A DNA stretch of 64,000 nucleotides from Dysgonomonas sp. BGC7 (GTDB lineage Bacteria > Bacteroidota > Bacteroidia > Bacteroidales > Dysgonomonadaceae), in assembly GCF_001261735.1 (NCBI RefSeq), contig NZ_CVRP01000007.1:603524-667523 (forward strand), in the 5' to 3' direction. The notes below the pieces were generated by a model. That model made no database searches. It was not told the DNA's origin and was given only the letters and a program-made list of their open reading frames with translations. Shown one piece after another: positions 27,562 through 37,688 of the stretch (the first letter of the stretch is position 1; each line of letters opens with the position of its first letter). The position numbers and the translations under genes are program-made.

Positions 27562-29043
27562 TTAGAATTTATAAGTTAGCATCAGACGACCTTCAGATGT
27601 ATTAGAGAATACGTCAGAAAAATACTTGTAGTTCGTATCACGAGTATAATTGTAATAGATTCCGGTAAGAAACATGTGTCTGGTCAGTCTCAGATCTGCT
27701 CTGAGGCTGGCTGCATGAAGTATGGCTTGTGACCTATCTCCCTGATAATCGAATTCGTGGACGTCGATCGTATCCCAGTCTATATCTTCCGGATAACCTT
27801 TCCACGTAAACATACGATACATTTCATAGTTTCCGGAGATGCTTAGTCTATCTTTATAAGCGAGATTGAATCCGGCTTTAGTACTGAACCCACTAGCCAG
27901 ATTATAGTTTCTTTGATCTACTTTATAATGGTCGCTGAGAGTACCTCCAAGTATAATTAAGTTAGAGTGTAGGAAAGCATCGAATGAGAAGCTACGGGTT
28001 CTGTTGCTTCTGTATATTAGCCCTACACCGGCTGATGCTGGTGTACAAAATTTATAAGGTATTTTGTTAGAAACACTTGAGATAGTGTCTGAATCATAAT
28101 AATCGAAATGCTGATAAAATCCTAGACTAAGGAAATCTTTCTGTGTGTCTACCAGATCTGTGACATACAATCGGCCTATAATATTTAACTGACTGAGCAA
28201 AGGCTGCGAACTATGAACATTGAGGTTACCCTTAAATGTAAAGTAATCGTAAGGCTTTTCATTTTCGGCTGAAAATCTATCGCCATACTCTATGTTTACA
28301 TCCATTGCAGCACCAACTCCTTTGTCTAATATCTCTCCTTTTAGTTCCAGAACACGTACTCCGGCAGAGACTTCAACACTCACATCCGGTACTCCGAATT
28401 GTTTTCCTGATGTAGAACGTCTTTTCCATGCATCGCCACTGATAATACGGCTGAGCCCACGCGTAGGAGCAATGATAAAACCGGCTAGCTCTCGGCCAAA
28501 CCTATTTCTACCCGTTCTTCTGTCATCCAAAACAAGATCAGATGTGCGATAAAATACTTCCCCCAATGATAACCCTCCTATAGGGGTTGCTATAATGTCG
28601 TTTATAGAAGGATATTCATTTTCCATAAAAAGCTCCCACATTGCACTTCCTCCCAAAGCAAAAAGTCCGGACTCCCAATAGTTAAACCCATTAGAGCGGG
28701 CTGAATTGTAATATAAGCTACCATGATAAGGATGTAGAAACATATTTGTTCCCATCTGGTCGTTATCGAAAACAAAACCATGTTTAAGATTCTTTTTTAT
28801 GGTATGAATATTGATATAAGCAAAGTCTGCTTTTTGGACATATCTGTCAAAAGCCCAAATACTCATATTCAATCCTACTATTTTTGACGCTGCCAGCCAA
28901 CCATTCTTTTTAGAATAGTATGCAATGTCGAGCGAATCGGCAGGTTTGGGCGGGGCTACCTGATAGCGGATCGCGAACTGTGCATGCGCCGAAGTGGAGA
29001 TTATAATTATTAAGAGGAAAACGGGGATTAGTTTGTTTCGCAT
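27562..29043 (-). CDS. DUF3943 outer-membrane protein
   Basis: The 493-residue product has a signal peptide ending at SAHAQ. Residues about 70-200 match DUF3943: GFVFDNDQMGTNMFLHPYHGSLYYN, described by its N-Q-x-x-H-P-Y-H-G core, SGLFALGGSAMWELFMENE and DIIATPIGGLSLGEVFYR. After that come amphipathic beta strands ending in LMLTYKF, the usual C-terminal aromatic of an outer-membrane barrel. Function is unknown. The gene has no clear -7 element within the 170-base divergent gap to the fluoride channel. Confidence 0.8.
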   Translation of the reverse strand: MRNKLIPVFLLIIIISTSAHAQFAIRYQVAPPKPADSLDIAYYSKKNGWLAASKIVGLNMSIWAFDRYVQKADFAYINIHTIKKNLKHGFVFDNDQMGTNMFLHPYHGSLYYNSARSNGFNYWESGLFALGGSAMWELFMENEYPSINDIIATPIGGLSLGEVFYRTSDLVLDDRRTGRNRFGRELAGFIIAPTRGLSRIISGDAWKRRSTSGKQFGVPDVSVEVSAGVRVLELKGEILDKGVGAAMDVNIEYGDRFSAENEKPYDYFTFKGNLNVHSSQPLLSQLNIIGRLYVTDLVDTQKDFLSLGFYQHFDYYDSDTISSVSNKIPYKFCTPASAGVGLIYRSNRTRSFSFDAFLHSNLIILGGTLSDHYKVDQRNYNLASGFSTKAGFNLAYKDRLSISGNYEMYRMFTWKGYPEDIDWDTIDVHEFDYQGDRSQAILHAASLRADLRLTRHMFLTGIYYNYTRDTNYKYFSDVFSNTSEGRLMLTYKF

Positions 29044-29199
29044 TTTTACTCCGCATTATTTATTTTTATTGAGATGCAAATATAACAAAAACCCTTAACT
29101 ATTGTTTAACAAATGCTAATTGCTCACCCTCTTTTTGTTTTTTACCTTTCATCTTGAATAATATTGGAGTATTTAGTTTACGGTTTATCTATATTTAAG

Positions 29200-29207
29200 T
29201 AGATTTG
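29200..29207 (+). promoter_or_regulatory. Bacteroidetes -7 element abutting the fluoride-channel start codon
   Basis: TAGATTTG, preceded at a 19-base spacing by TTTA (29177-29180), lies only 5 bases before the ATG at 29213. The mRNA would have almost no leader if translation begins there. Confidence 0.5.
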
Positions 29208-29212
29208 TATCT

Positions 29213-29569
29213 ATGATAAAGCAAATAATGTTGGTTGGTGCTGGAGGGGCTGTAGGGAGTATCTTGAGATTTCTTACATCTGTTTTTGTTGCACGTATCG
29301 AACCTTTTCCTTTTCCGGTTGCAACATTTTTTGTTAATATATTGGGTTGCTTTTGTATTGGCCTTTTCGCAAACCTTATTCCTTCAAATAATCTACGGTT
29401 CTTGCTTATTACAGGTTTTTGTGGAGGTTTCACTACATTTTCCACTTTTGCTAATGAAACTTTAACGTTGGTAAATAACAACCATATACCCATTGCTGTT
29501 GTTTACGTAGTATCAAGCCTTGTATTTGGACTTGGAGCTGTTTGGTTAGGTATGTATCTTACAAAGTAA
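29213..29569 (+). CDS. crcB: Fluoride ion channel CrcB/FluC
   Basis: The 118-residue membrane protein has four transmembrane helices and works as a dual-topology dimer exporting fluoride. GGAVGSILRFLTS near the N-terminus, FFVNILGCFCIGLF, and TGFCGGFTTFSTFANE (the central F-box and sodium-site region) are diagnostic. No fluoride riboswitch could be recognised upstream. The start at 29213 gives the expected MIKQIMLVG N-terminus; ATG 29228 is an alternative. See the separate note on the missing leader. Confidence 0.93.
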   Translation: MIKQIMLVGAGGAVGSILRFLTSVFVARIEPFPFPVATFFVNILGCFCIGLFANLIPSNNLRFLLITGFCGGFTTFSTFANETLTLVNNNHIPIAVVYVVSSLVFGLGAVWLGMYLTK

Positions 29570-29674
29570 ACAAATCGCAGATCTCTTAACGATATTTAAT
29601 ATTCTAATTTGTGAAATAACTACCTGTTATTCGTCTATATCATATAATCGAGAAATAATCCTATACATAATAAT

Positions 29675-32600
29675 ATGAACAAGCAATTATTAATTAGTTT
29701 ACTCCTTTTATTGAGCATCGGTATGATGGCACAAAAAGCAAACAATAAATATGAGAATGATTGGAGCCGAATTGAGAAGTTCTTGGAGGAGTCTCTTCCC
29801 CAATCGGCATTGAATGAAGTAAATACTGTTCTGAAGAAAGCATTTGCCGAGAAAAATAATACTCAGGTAATAAAGGCTCTTATATATAAGAATAAATTGA
29901 ATAGAGATATTGACCGTGACAGCGACAGTATTTATTCAGATCTTCAAACGCTTATTGTACAGACAAATAATGCTGTAGAAAAGGCTTTGTTGAATTCCAT
30001 GTTGGCTGAGGTTTATTCTAATTATTATAGTGATAATAGTTGGCAGATAAACCGAAGGACGAATATTGCAGACTTTGTGCCGGAAGACATTAATGAATGG
30101 AGTGGAAATATGTTCCTTGATAAAATTATAGAAAACCTCAACTTGTCTATACAAGATATTTCTACCTTAAAAAAACATACTACAAAGGAATATGATGATA
30201 TAATAAATCTGGGGAGAGATACTGAAATATATCCGACTATATATGACTTTCTCATGAAGCGTGCTATTGATATATCTAAGAATATCAATAGTATAAATTA
30301 TGGTGATTCAGGACTAGAAAATACCGAAGTGAGTGTAGATGAGTTGGCTTTATTTGCTGAAGAATACACAAAACTGAATATAAAAACAGGAGCAGATAAA
30401 AAACAATCTGTATTTCTTTATTATCAGGAATATCTGAGAGATCTGCTCGGACGAAATCTTACTTCCACAATTATTCTTACAGAGATGGATAAGATAGACT
30501 TTATATCTTCCGTTTCCGGTAATTTTAGTGGTAAGCCTGCCCATGATGCGTTAGTACGTTTAGAGAAAAAATATGAGAATAATGAGACCAGTACAGAGGT
30601 TATTTCTAGAATTGTTAATTCGTACAATTGGGGCGAAATGTCCGTAGAGATTAATAAAGAGAAGTATGACTGGTTGAAGAAAGGAATAGATAAATATCCT
30701 GAATCTTATGGAGCAAGACTTCTGAAAAGAGATTTGGCTCTTCTCGAAACACCCGATTTACAGGTACGGGGAAAAGGTATCATATATCCGTCTAACTCAG
30801 TAAAAATAATACTTGAATATAAAAATACACAAGCGATATCTGATAAGCAGGATTTTAATCTTTACAAAATCGAAAAAGGGAGATATAGCCTTGTTAAAGC
30901 CTATCCAATGAGTCTTGCTTCGAAGACTACATATTTGTCTGACACATTAGCCCTTGACTTGGGTAAGCTTCCTGTCGGTAGGTATTGTTTATCAGACATC
31001 TCTTTAGATGAACTGAATAAAAAAGATGAAGATGTTGAAAGTGATTTTGTTTATTCCGGGTATAAATATAATCGGTTCGATTTTGTAGTAACCGGCCTTA
31101 TTACTTTTTCTCGTAACAGCGCAAAGAGCGAATATGAAATCTTTGTTACCGATCGTATTTCCGGTAAGCCTCTTAAGAATGTGACTGTTACGGTGAAGCC
31201 TGTAAAAATGAAAAAGGAAGACGAAGACCCAATGCCTATCTTTTTGAAAACAAATACAATGGGAATTGCTACATATAAAGAAAAAGCATTGACAGAGAAG
31301 GGCTCATATCGTTATCAGGTTGCACAATATACTGTTGCTTTGGGAGCAGATTCTTGCCTACAGGCAGAATCATTATCAGAGAATTCGTATCGTTGGAGTG
31401 TGAATCAGCCACAGATAGACAAAGGTCCTATTATTTCGGTTCTCACAGATAGAAGTGTGTATCGTCCCGGACAGACTTTGTTCTTTAAGGCAATAGCAAT
31501 CGATAATAACTCTAATGTTATATCAGATAAAGGATTTGTTGTAAAATTGATGAACCCGAATAATGAAATTGTTTCTCAAAAAGAGATAATAACTAACGAT
31601 TTCGGTTCCATTTCGGGCGAATTTATCATACCTCAATCGGGATTACTCGGAAGATACCGAGTTGTTGTAGATAATAGTACAGCATCTGTTAATGTTGAAG
31701 AATATAAGCGTCCTACTTTCGAAATAACTTTCGACAAGATAGATAAGACATATTCTTTCGGAAAAAAAGTTATCCTCAAAGGTCATGCAAAGAATTTCTC
31801 CGGAGTAAGTTTGCAGGGGACTGATGTAAAATATACTATCACACGTGCCCAATTCAGTTTTTGGAACTGGAGAGGAGGCTACAAAGCTCCTTTTGACGAT
31901 GGAACAGTAAAAACAAATGATGATGGTTCGTTTGAGATTTCGTTTACTCCCGAAGCCGGAGATGGTAAGAGTATGATGCGAACATCTCAACGACAGGTGT
32001 ATTCTTTCGAAGTCACAGCTACAGTCACAGATGTGAATGGAGAAACCCAATCCAATACTTATTCTGTCACAGTAGGCAATGTCTCGATGGCAATAAATAT
32101 AGAGGTGGAGTCGCAAGTGGAAAAGAACAGTGTTTATAAATTAGGTATTATAGCTAAAAATCTGCAAGGTGTTGAAATAGAAACCTCAGGATCATACACT
32201 GTGTCTTTATTAGATGACAATGATTCTATTCAGTCGAAAGTAAAAGAAGGTGCTTTTAGGTCTGGAGAGCAAGATGCTTTGAAATCGGTACTGAAAACGC
32301 TTCCTTCCGGAAAATACCGTATTGAGGTAAAAGCCTTGGATAGTAATGGTGTTGAGGTAGATGGTAAGACCGATTTTATTTTATTTTCTTACTCCGACAA
32401 AAAGCCTCCTGTGAAATCTGAAGGATGGCTAGTAAACAAAAATAATACTTTCACGAAGGATGACCGACCTGTAGAAATCATTTATGGAGTATCGGGTAAA
32501 GATATAAATGTTCTGTATCAGCTATATAACAATAATGGAGTGATTGAACGTAGGTTTATAAAATTAAGCGATTCCAATCATAGTTTCACTATTCCATATA

Positions 32601-35600
32601 AGCCGGAATATGGAGACGGTGTAAATGTCTCATTTACTTATGTTAAAAATGGAGAACTATATAATAAAGATGTAACACTGAAAAAAGAAGAGGAAAAAAC
32701 AGATGCCAAGCTGAATGTAAAACTGGAAGTTTTTAGAGACAAACTTCGTCCGGGACAAGCTGAAACATGGACACTAAGTGTAAAAGATACTCTGAATAAT
32801 ACTGCTGTGGCCGAGGTTCTGGCTTCTATGTACGATGTGTCTCTTGACAAAATATATCCATATAGTGCTTGGTATCTTAACCGTCCGCAAAAATATCAGG
32901 CGGCTATATATTCTATGAATTATAATTATCCAAACACATATTATGCGAATAATGATATGTTCGCTCACTTCTCTCTTCGTCCGAGAATATCAGGGAATGG
33001 TGAAATTCCTCCTCCTCTTACCGGATCGGTTATGAGTGAGACTGTAAGACGATTCGATCAAATAAATTGGTTTGGTTATATGTCTCAGCCTTTTGATGAA
33101 TATATACTTTCTAAGGAAGAAAGTGCAGATAAGAATAGTATATCTATTAGTGTTATGGATGCACCAGTTTATGCTAAAAGTATGGATGGATTGGTGTTAC
33201 AGGAAAATGTTGTGCAAAAAGGATTGGGAGGGAATTTAGCTGCTGCACCTAATCTAAGATCTAAAGCTGAATTTTTAGATGATGGGGTAAATGTCGAGGA
33301 AAGTCATGGAAACATCCAAATTCGTCAAAACTTCAACGAGACAGCTTTCTTTTTCCCTCACTTGCGTACCAATGAAAAAGGAGAAACGCTGATTACTTTT
33401 ACTGTTCCGGAGAGCAATACCACATGGCGATTCAGGGCTATGGCTCATGACAAGCGAAGTAGAGTAGGAGTTGTAGAACAGTTTATTGTTACACAAAAAG
33501 AATTGATGGTAACACCTAATATGCCACGCTTTATTCGTCAAGGCGATAAAACAAGCATTTCTGCCAAAATTTCTAATCTATCCGAAGCTGCTATTGCAGG
33601 GAATGTTTCTATCGAATTTTTTGATCCTGCTACAGAGAAAGCCATCGATTTGAGTATAGTAAATGCTTCTCAGTCATTCTCTGTCGAAAAAGACTCGTCT
33701 ACATCTGCTTCTTGGACATTCGATGTTCCTAAAGATATTGAGCTTATTGGTTGTCGTATAGTAGCACAGAATGCTACATTCAGCGATGGCGAACAGCACG
33801 TTCTAGCTGTGTTGCCTAACCGTATGCTGGTAACAGAGAGTATGCCTATTGATATTATTAAGAGTGGAACAAGTACATTTACTTTCGATAAGTTATATAA
33901 TAATAAATCGACCACATTAAGTAACTATAAACTGACATTGGAATATACTTCCAATCCGGCTTGGTATGCTGTACAAGCGTTGCCTACATTGAGTAATCCA
34001 TCAAACGAAAATGCTGTTAACTGGTTCGCTGCTTATTATGTAAATACTTTGGGTTCGTCTCTTGTGCGTCAATACCCAAAAGTTGCTACCATGATAGAGG
34101 CTTGGAAAAAACAAGGAAGCGATAAGCAGACCTTAGTCTCCAAATTGCAAAAAGATGAAGAACTAAAGGCTGTACTCTTAGAAGAAATACCATGGGTGAT
34201 GGAGGCTAAAAACGAATCGGAACAAATGCAACGTTTGTCTCTTTTGTTCGACCTCAACAACACTAAGCAACAAACAGATGCTGCGACAAAGAAATTGTCA
34301 GAGTTAATGAATGTTGATGGAGGATGGTCGTGGTATAAAGGTATGTATTCCAGCCGTGCTATCACTCAGTATATTCTTTATGGTTATGCTCGATTGCAGT
34401 TAATAGGGCAAGTAGAATACCCTCAAGAAATTAAAATGATGCAGATGGACGCCCTCAAATATGTAGACAAGCAGATATTGGATGATTACAACAGATTATC
34501 TAACAAGGATATGAAACAAGGGACTCCTTCTCTATCTACCAATCAGATAGAATATCTGTATGTGCGTTCATTCTATCGTGATATTCCTATCAATCAGGAA
34601 ACTCGTCAGGCCGAACGTTTCTTTACTGCGGCAGCTACTCGTATGTGGACTAAACTAAGTTTGTACGAACGCTCTATATTAGCAACAGTACTGAAACGAA
34701 ACGGAGAAAAAGAATTAGCCGACAAAATAATTAAATCAATCCGTGAGCATGCTGTAAATAATAAGGCTCAAGGTATGTATTGGCCGAATAACCGTAGCAA
34801 TGTATTCATGTCGCTATCGGCTGTCAGCACACATACTTTCCTTATGGATGCCTTGCAGGAAAATGGAGCTTCGGTAGATGAGCTAAACGCAATGAAACGT
34901 TGGTTGTTGAATCAGAAACGCACACAGGTATGGGAATCTACGCATGCCACTATCGATGCTGTAAGTACTCTGCTTAGCTCTGGCTCCGATTGGTTTACAG
35001 GTGAAACTACTCCTGTTGCTATAACTATGGGTAACAAAAAAGTGGAACCGCAAAATCAGGAATTAGGTACAGGCTATATCAAACAAACTTGGGACAAATC
35101 GGAAATAAATAATAATATGGGGAAAGTAGAAGTAGCTACTCTGGCTTCTGATCCCGCCTATGGAGCTTTATACTGGCAATATTATGAAGATATGGATAAG
35201 GTAACAGCTCAGAAAGGAAGTTTGAGCATTGAAAAGAAACTGTTCAAGGAGAATGTTACAGCTTCTGGAAGCAGCCTGTCTTCTATCGATGATAGTGGTT
35301 CACTCTCTGTAGGAGATAAAGTTGTTGTACGTTTGACAATACGTTCCGATAAGGATATGACATTTGTTCAGTTGAAAGATATGCGGGCTCCGTGCTTCGA
35401 ACCTATACAGACAGTGTCAGGAGTTAAATGGTCTGATGGATTAATGTATTATCAAACATCTAAAGATGCATCAACTAATTTCTATTTCGACTTCTTGCCT
35501 AAAGGCACTTATGTATTAGAATATGCCGTATATGTAAATAGAACAGGAGAATATGCTAATGGAGTATCTACTATACAATGTGCGTATGCACCTGAATATA

Positions 35601-35644
35601 TATCACATACCCAAGGAGTAAAAGTAGTTGTAAAAGAAAAATAA
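29675..35644 (+). CDS. Alpha-2-macroglobulin family protein lacking the thioester motif
   Basis: The 1,989-residue secreted protein has signal peptide MNKQLLISLLLLLSIGMMA and no lipobox. After an N-terminal helical region it shows macroglobulin domains, including MG2 (about 585, SVLTDRSVYRPGQTLFFKA) and the A2M domain (about 1210-1260, FFPHLRTNEKGETLITFTVPES, given as its core). The helical thioester-domain region (about 1435-1800) is present, but where CxEQ should lie the sequence is NPSNENAVNWF (Ser1443-Asn-Glu-Asn1446), so covalent trapping is not expected. It probably inhibits proteases non-covalently or plays a structural role. Its stop codon overlaps the start of the L,D-transpeptidase-like gene. 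Confidence 0.88.
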   Translation: MNKQLLISLLLLLSIGMMAQKANNKYENDWSRIEKFLEESLPQSALNEVNTVLKKAFAEKNNTQVIKALIYKNKLNRDIDRDSDSIYSDLQTLIVQTNNAVEKALLNSMLAEVYSNYYSDNSWQINRRTNIADFVPEDINEWSGNMFLDKIIENLNLSIQDISTLKKHTTKEYDDIINLGRDTEIYPTIYDFLMKRAIDISKNINSINYGDSGLENTEVSVDELALFAEEYTKLNIKTGADKKQSVFLYYQEYLRDLLGRNLTSTIILTEMDKIDFISSVSGNFSGKPAHDALVRLEKKYENNETSTEVISRIVNSYNWGEMSVEINKEKYDWLKKGIDKYPESYGARLLKRDLALLETPDLQVRGKGIIYPSNSVKIILEYKNTQAISDKQDFNLYKIEKGRYSLVKAYPMSLASKTTYLSDTLALDLGKLPVGRYCLSDISLDELNKKDEDVESDFVYSGYKYNRFDFVVTGLITFSRNSAKSEYEIFVTDRISGKPLKNVTVTVKPVKMKKEDEDPMPIFLKTNTMGIATYKEKALTEKGSYRYQVAQYTVALGADSCLQAESLSENSYRWSVNQPQIDKGPIISVLTDRSVYRPGQTLFFKAIAIDNNSNVISDKGFVVKLMNPNNEIVSQKEIITNDFGSISGEFIIPQSGLLGRYRVVVDNSTASVNVEEYKRPTFEITFDKIDKTYSFGKKVILKGHAKNFSGVSLQGTDVKYTITRAQFSFWNWRGGYKAPFDDGTVKTNDDGSFEISFTPEAGDGKSMMRTSQRQVYSFEVTATVTDVNGETQSNTYSVTVGNVSMAINIEVESQVEKNSVYKLGIIAKNLQGVEIETSGSYTVSLLDDNDSIQSKVKEGAFRSGEQDALKSVLKTLPSGKYRIEVKALDSNGVEVDGKTDFILFSYSDKKPPVKSEGWLVNKNNTFTKDDRPVEIIYGVSGKDINVLYQLYNNNGVIERRFIKLSDSNHSFTIPYKPEYGDGVNVSFTYVKNGELYNKDVTLKKEEEKTDAKLNVKLEVFRDKLRPGQAETWTLSVKDTLNNTAVAEVLASMYDVSLDKIYPYSAWYLNRPQKYQAAIYSMNYNYPNTYYANNDMFAHFSLRPRISGNGEIPPPLTGSVMSETVRRFDQINWFGYMSQPFDEYILSKEESADKNSISISVMDAPVYAKSMDGLVLQENVVQKGLGGNLAAAPNLRSKAEFLDDGVNVEESHGNIQIRQNFNETAFFFPHLRTNEKGETLITFTVPESNTTWRFRAMAHDKRSRVGVVEQFIVTQKELMVTPNMPRFIRQGDKTSISAKISNLSEAAIAGNVSIEFFDPATEKAIDLSIVNASQSFSVEKDSSTSASWTFDVPKDIELIGCRIVAQNATFSDGEQHVLAVLPNRMLVTESMPIDIIKSGTSTFTFDKLYNNKSTTLSNYKLTLEYTSNPAWYAVQALPTLSNPSNENAVNWFAAYYVNTLGSSLVRQYPKVATMIEAWKKQGSDKQTLVSKLQKDEELKAVLLEEIPWVMEAKNESEQMQRLSLLFDLNNTKQQTDAATKKLSELMNVDGGWSWYKGMYSSRAITQYILYGYARLQLIGQVEYPQEIKMMQMDALKYVDKQILDDYNRLSNKDMKQGTPSLSTNQIEYLYVRSFYRDIPINQETRQAERFFTAAATRMWTKLSLYERSILATVLKRNGEKELADKIIKSIREHAVNNKAQGMYWPNNRSNVFMSLSAVSTHTFLMDALQENGASVDELNAMKRWLLNQKRTQVWESTHATIDAVSTLLSSGSDWFTGETTPVAITMGNKKVEPQNQELGTGYIKQTWDKSEINNNMGKVEVATLASDPAYGALYWQYYEDMDKVTAQKGSLSIEKKLFKENVTASGSSLSSIDDSGSLSVGDKVVVRLTIRSDKDMTFVQLKDMRAPCFEPIQTVSGVKWSDGLMYYQTSKDASTNFYFDFLPKGTYVLEYAVYVNRTGEYANGVSTIQCAYAPEYISHTQGVKVVVKEK

Positions 35645-36288
35645 TGAATAGAGAAATACCTTACACACTGATTATATTGCTATTCGTCTTTTCTTTTATA
35701 ATGTGCGGAAACGTCAATAGTAAAACCGAAGATGGAGAAGGAAATAAAGAATTAGCCGAGAAAAAAGCTGCTTTTGCCCGTTTGAAGGCAAAAGCAGACT
35801 CGGCACAAGATTATATTAAAAAGAAAGGTCTTAATCAGAAATACTGTATTTTGATCGACTTTAGCATCCATTCGGGTAAAAATCGCTTTTTTGTTTGGGA
35901 TTTTGCTAATGATACAATTAAATATACAAGCCTTTGCTGCCATGGTTATGGTCTGAAGAGTACTCATCTCACACCCGTATTTAGTAATACAGAGGGAAGC
36001 TATTGTTCCTCTTTAGGCAAATATAAATTAGGTATACGTTCATATAGCAACTGGGGGATAAATGTACATTACAAAATGCATGGATTGGAAAAGACAAACA
36101 GCAATGCTTTCAGACGAATGATAGTGTTGCATTCTCACTCTCCCGTTTCGGAAAAAGAAATATATCCACGGCATTTACCATTGGGATGGAGTCAGGGGTG
36201 TCCTGTAATCAATGATAATATAATGCGCAAAGTTGATATATTGATACAAGAAGAGAAGAGCCCTATTCTGATATGGATTTATATTTAA
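35644..36288 (+). CDS. L,D-transpeptidase-like (murein catalytic domain) lipoprotein
   Basis: The 214-residue product has a lipobox (FSFIMCGN, Cys21). The catalytic domain (about 65-214) includes FSIHSGKNRFFVWDF, SSLGKYKLGIRSYSNWG, MIVLHSHSP and the nucleophile motif WSQGCPV (Cys186). This matches the murein L,D-transpeptidase catalytic family, a YkuD relative that forms 3-3 crosslinks or anchors proteins to peptidoglycan. The ATG shares a base with the TAA of the alpha-2-macroglobulin gene (TAATG), implying translational coupling. Activity on peptidoglycan is inferred from the family. Confidence 0.85.
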   Translation: MNREIPYTLIILLFVFSFIMCGNVNSKTEDGEGNKELAEKKAAFARLKAKADSAQDYIKKKGLNQKYCILIDFSIHSGKNRFFVWDFANDTIKYTSLCCHGYGLKSTHLTPVFSNTEGSYCSSLGKYKLGIRSYSNWGINVHYKMHGLEKTNSNAFRRMIVLHSHSPVSEKEIYPRHLPLGWSQGCPVINDNIMRKVDILIQEEKSPILIWIYI

Positions 36289-36378
36289 TTAGATTTTTTA
36301 TTACTTATCTCAAGCTTTATTTTAAAAATGTATAGTGTGAAATAATGTAAAAAAAATGAAGATCGTATTTTTTATTAC

Positions 36379-36386
36379 TACATTTG
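36379..36386 (+). promoter_or_regulatory. Bacteroidetes -7 element for the DUF1573 gene
   Basis: TACATTTG lies 66 bases upstream of the start at 36453, within the 164-base gap. Confidence 0.5.
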
Positions 36387-36452
36387 TATGATTTTATCAC
36401 AGAGAGAACTTTAGAAACTACAATTTAACTAATTAGAAAATAGGAATATAAA

Positions 36453-36845
36453 ATGAAAAAGGTTGTATTTATTTTATTTGCATTAATATTATCAACAGGG
36501 TTTATTCTTGCACAAGAAGGTAAAAAAGTACCGAAAGCAGTTTTCACTGAAACAGTACATGAATTTGGAAAAGTATCGGAAGATGCGGGTACGGTGAGTT
36601 GCGAGTTTAAGTTTAAGAATGCAGGCACAGCTCCTCTTATTATACAGAGTGTAAAAACATCTTGTGGCTGTACAACACCTAATTATACAAAAGAACCGAT
36701 ACTACCGGGAAAAGAAGGTTCTATAAAAGTTACTTATTCTACAGTTGGCCGTGTTGGAACATTTAATAAAGAAGTTACAATATTTACTAATGTACCTGAT
36801 TCTATTTATAAAGTGAATATAAAAGGTGAAGTTATTAGAAAATAA
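36453..36845 (+). CDS. DUF1573 secreted protein
   Basis: The 130-residue product has a signal peptide ending near FILAQ. The rest is one Ig-like DUF1573 domain with HEFGKVSEDAGTVSCEFKFKNAG, shown by its H-x-F-G-x-V core, SVKTSCGCTTPNY with its conserved Cys-Gly-Cys, and GKEGSIKVTYSTVGRVGTF. Members are periplasmic or surface proteins common in Bacteroidetes, of unknown role. It stands between the L,D-transpeptidase-like gene and the M15 peptidase gene, with its own promoter and a likely terminator. Confidence 0.88.
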   Translation: MKKVVFILFALILSTGFILAQEGKKVPKAVFTETVHEFGKVSEDAGTVSCEFKFKNAGTAPLIIQSVKTSCGCTTPNYTKEPILPGKEGSIKVTYSTVGRVGTFNKEVTIFTNVPDSIYKVNIKGEVIRK

Positions 36846-36862
36846 GAAAATAAAAACTAATA

Positions 36863-36902
36863 GAGTGGGGTATATCCAATAGGGTATATCCCTCTTTTTT
36901 TC
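36863..36902 (+). terminator. Probable terminator after the DUF1573 gene
   Basis: GAGTGGGGTATA and TATATCCCTC pair with small bulges, followed by seven or more T. The stem is imperfect; the same bases can also be read as a direct repeat of GGGTATATCC. Confidence 0.55.
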
Positions 36903-36911
36903 TCGATAAAA

Positions 36912-37688
36912 ATGAATAAATTAAAGTATGTACTAATTCTTATATTAGCAATAGGAACAGTTAAGGCACAAGAGGTAGATGTCTATCCCTCTGCTGTTAA
37001 GAAGCTACTTCGAGTCTATCCGTTGTCGATAATAAGCTTTGATGGTACACATTTAATTATGGATGATGGTAGTAGGGTAAAATATGAGAAAAGTGTAGGA
37101 AAAGCCCATAAGGATTTAATAAAGAGTGACCTCGTAGAAGATATGTTTGTATATAAATATGAGAAAGGAGTAGTGAAAGACTTACCGAAGAATCATGATC
37201 CGGGAAGAATACGAAGCGAAATATTATTTAAACGAATGTATGGAGCTACATCTGAAGAAGTACAAAAACATCTCGTGACAATAGTTTGGTGTCCCAACTT
37301 GATAAATCAGAATCTAAAAATCAGCCAAATAAATGGTGTAGATAAGCAACTTCAAAAAGTTTCGGATGAGCTGGATAAACATACCGAATTAAGAGACTAT
37401 TTATATAGTGCCGGCACTTTCAATTGGAGAGAAGTGCGGGGAGCAAATAGACTAAGCCCTCATAGTTATGGTATTGCGATAGATCTCAACGTTAAGTATT
37501 CAAACTTTTGGCAATGGGATTGTCATTGTAAGGCGGAAGATGCCGATTTGATATATAAGAATCGTATTCCTCAATTGATTGTAGATATATTTGAAAAATA
37601 TGGATTTATCTGGGGTGGCAAATGGTATCATTACGATACAATGCATTTTGAATATAGGCCAGAATTACTATTAGAAGAAAAAGAATGA
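36912..37688 (+). CDS. M15-family D-alanyl-D-alanine carboxypeptidase-like protein
   Basis: The 258-residue secreted protein has a signal peptide ending at VKAQ. The C-terminal M15 domain carries the zinc and catalytic residues: LSPHSYGIAIDLN (His and Asp ligands), WGGKWYHYDTMHFEYRPEL (second His). M15 enzymes cleave D-Ala-D-Ala or related bonds in peptidoglycan stem peptides. The domain resembles the M15C subfamily. Its last four bases overlap the start of the DUF456 gene (ATGA), so the two are translationally coupled. Confidence 0.9.
   Translation: MNKLKYVLILILAIGTVKAQEVDVYPSAVKKLLRVYPLSIISFDGTHLIMDDGSRVKYEKSVGKAHKDLIKSDLVEDMFVYKYEKGVVKDLPKNHDPGRIRSEILFKRMYGATSEEVQKHLVTIVWCPNLINQNLKISQINGVDKQLQKVSDELDKHTELRDYLYSAGTFNWREVRGANRLSPHSYGIAIDLNVKYSNFWQWDCHCKAEDADLIYKNRIPQLIVDIFEKYGFIWGGKWYHYDTMHFEYRPELLLEEKE

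Noticed and set aside
29044..29212. Fluoride riboswitch upstream of crcB
   Set aside because: No GGNGAUGG-type start or the paired elements of the crcB motif were found, and the apparent leader is too short to hold one.
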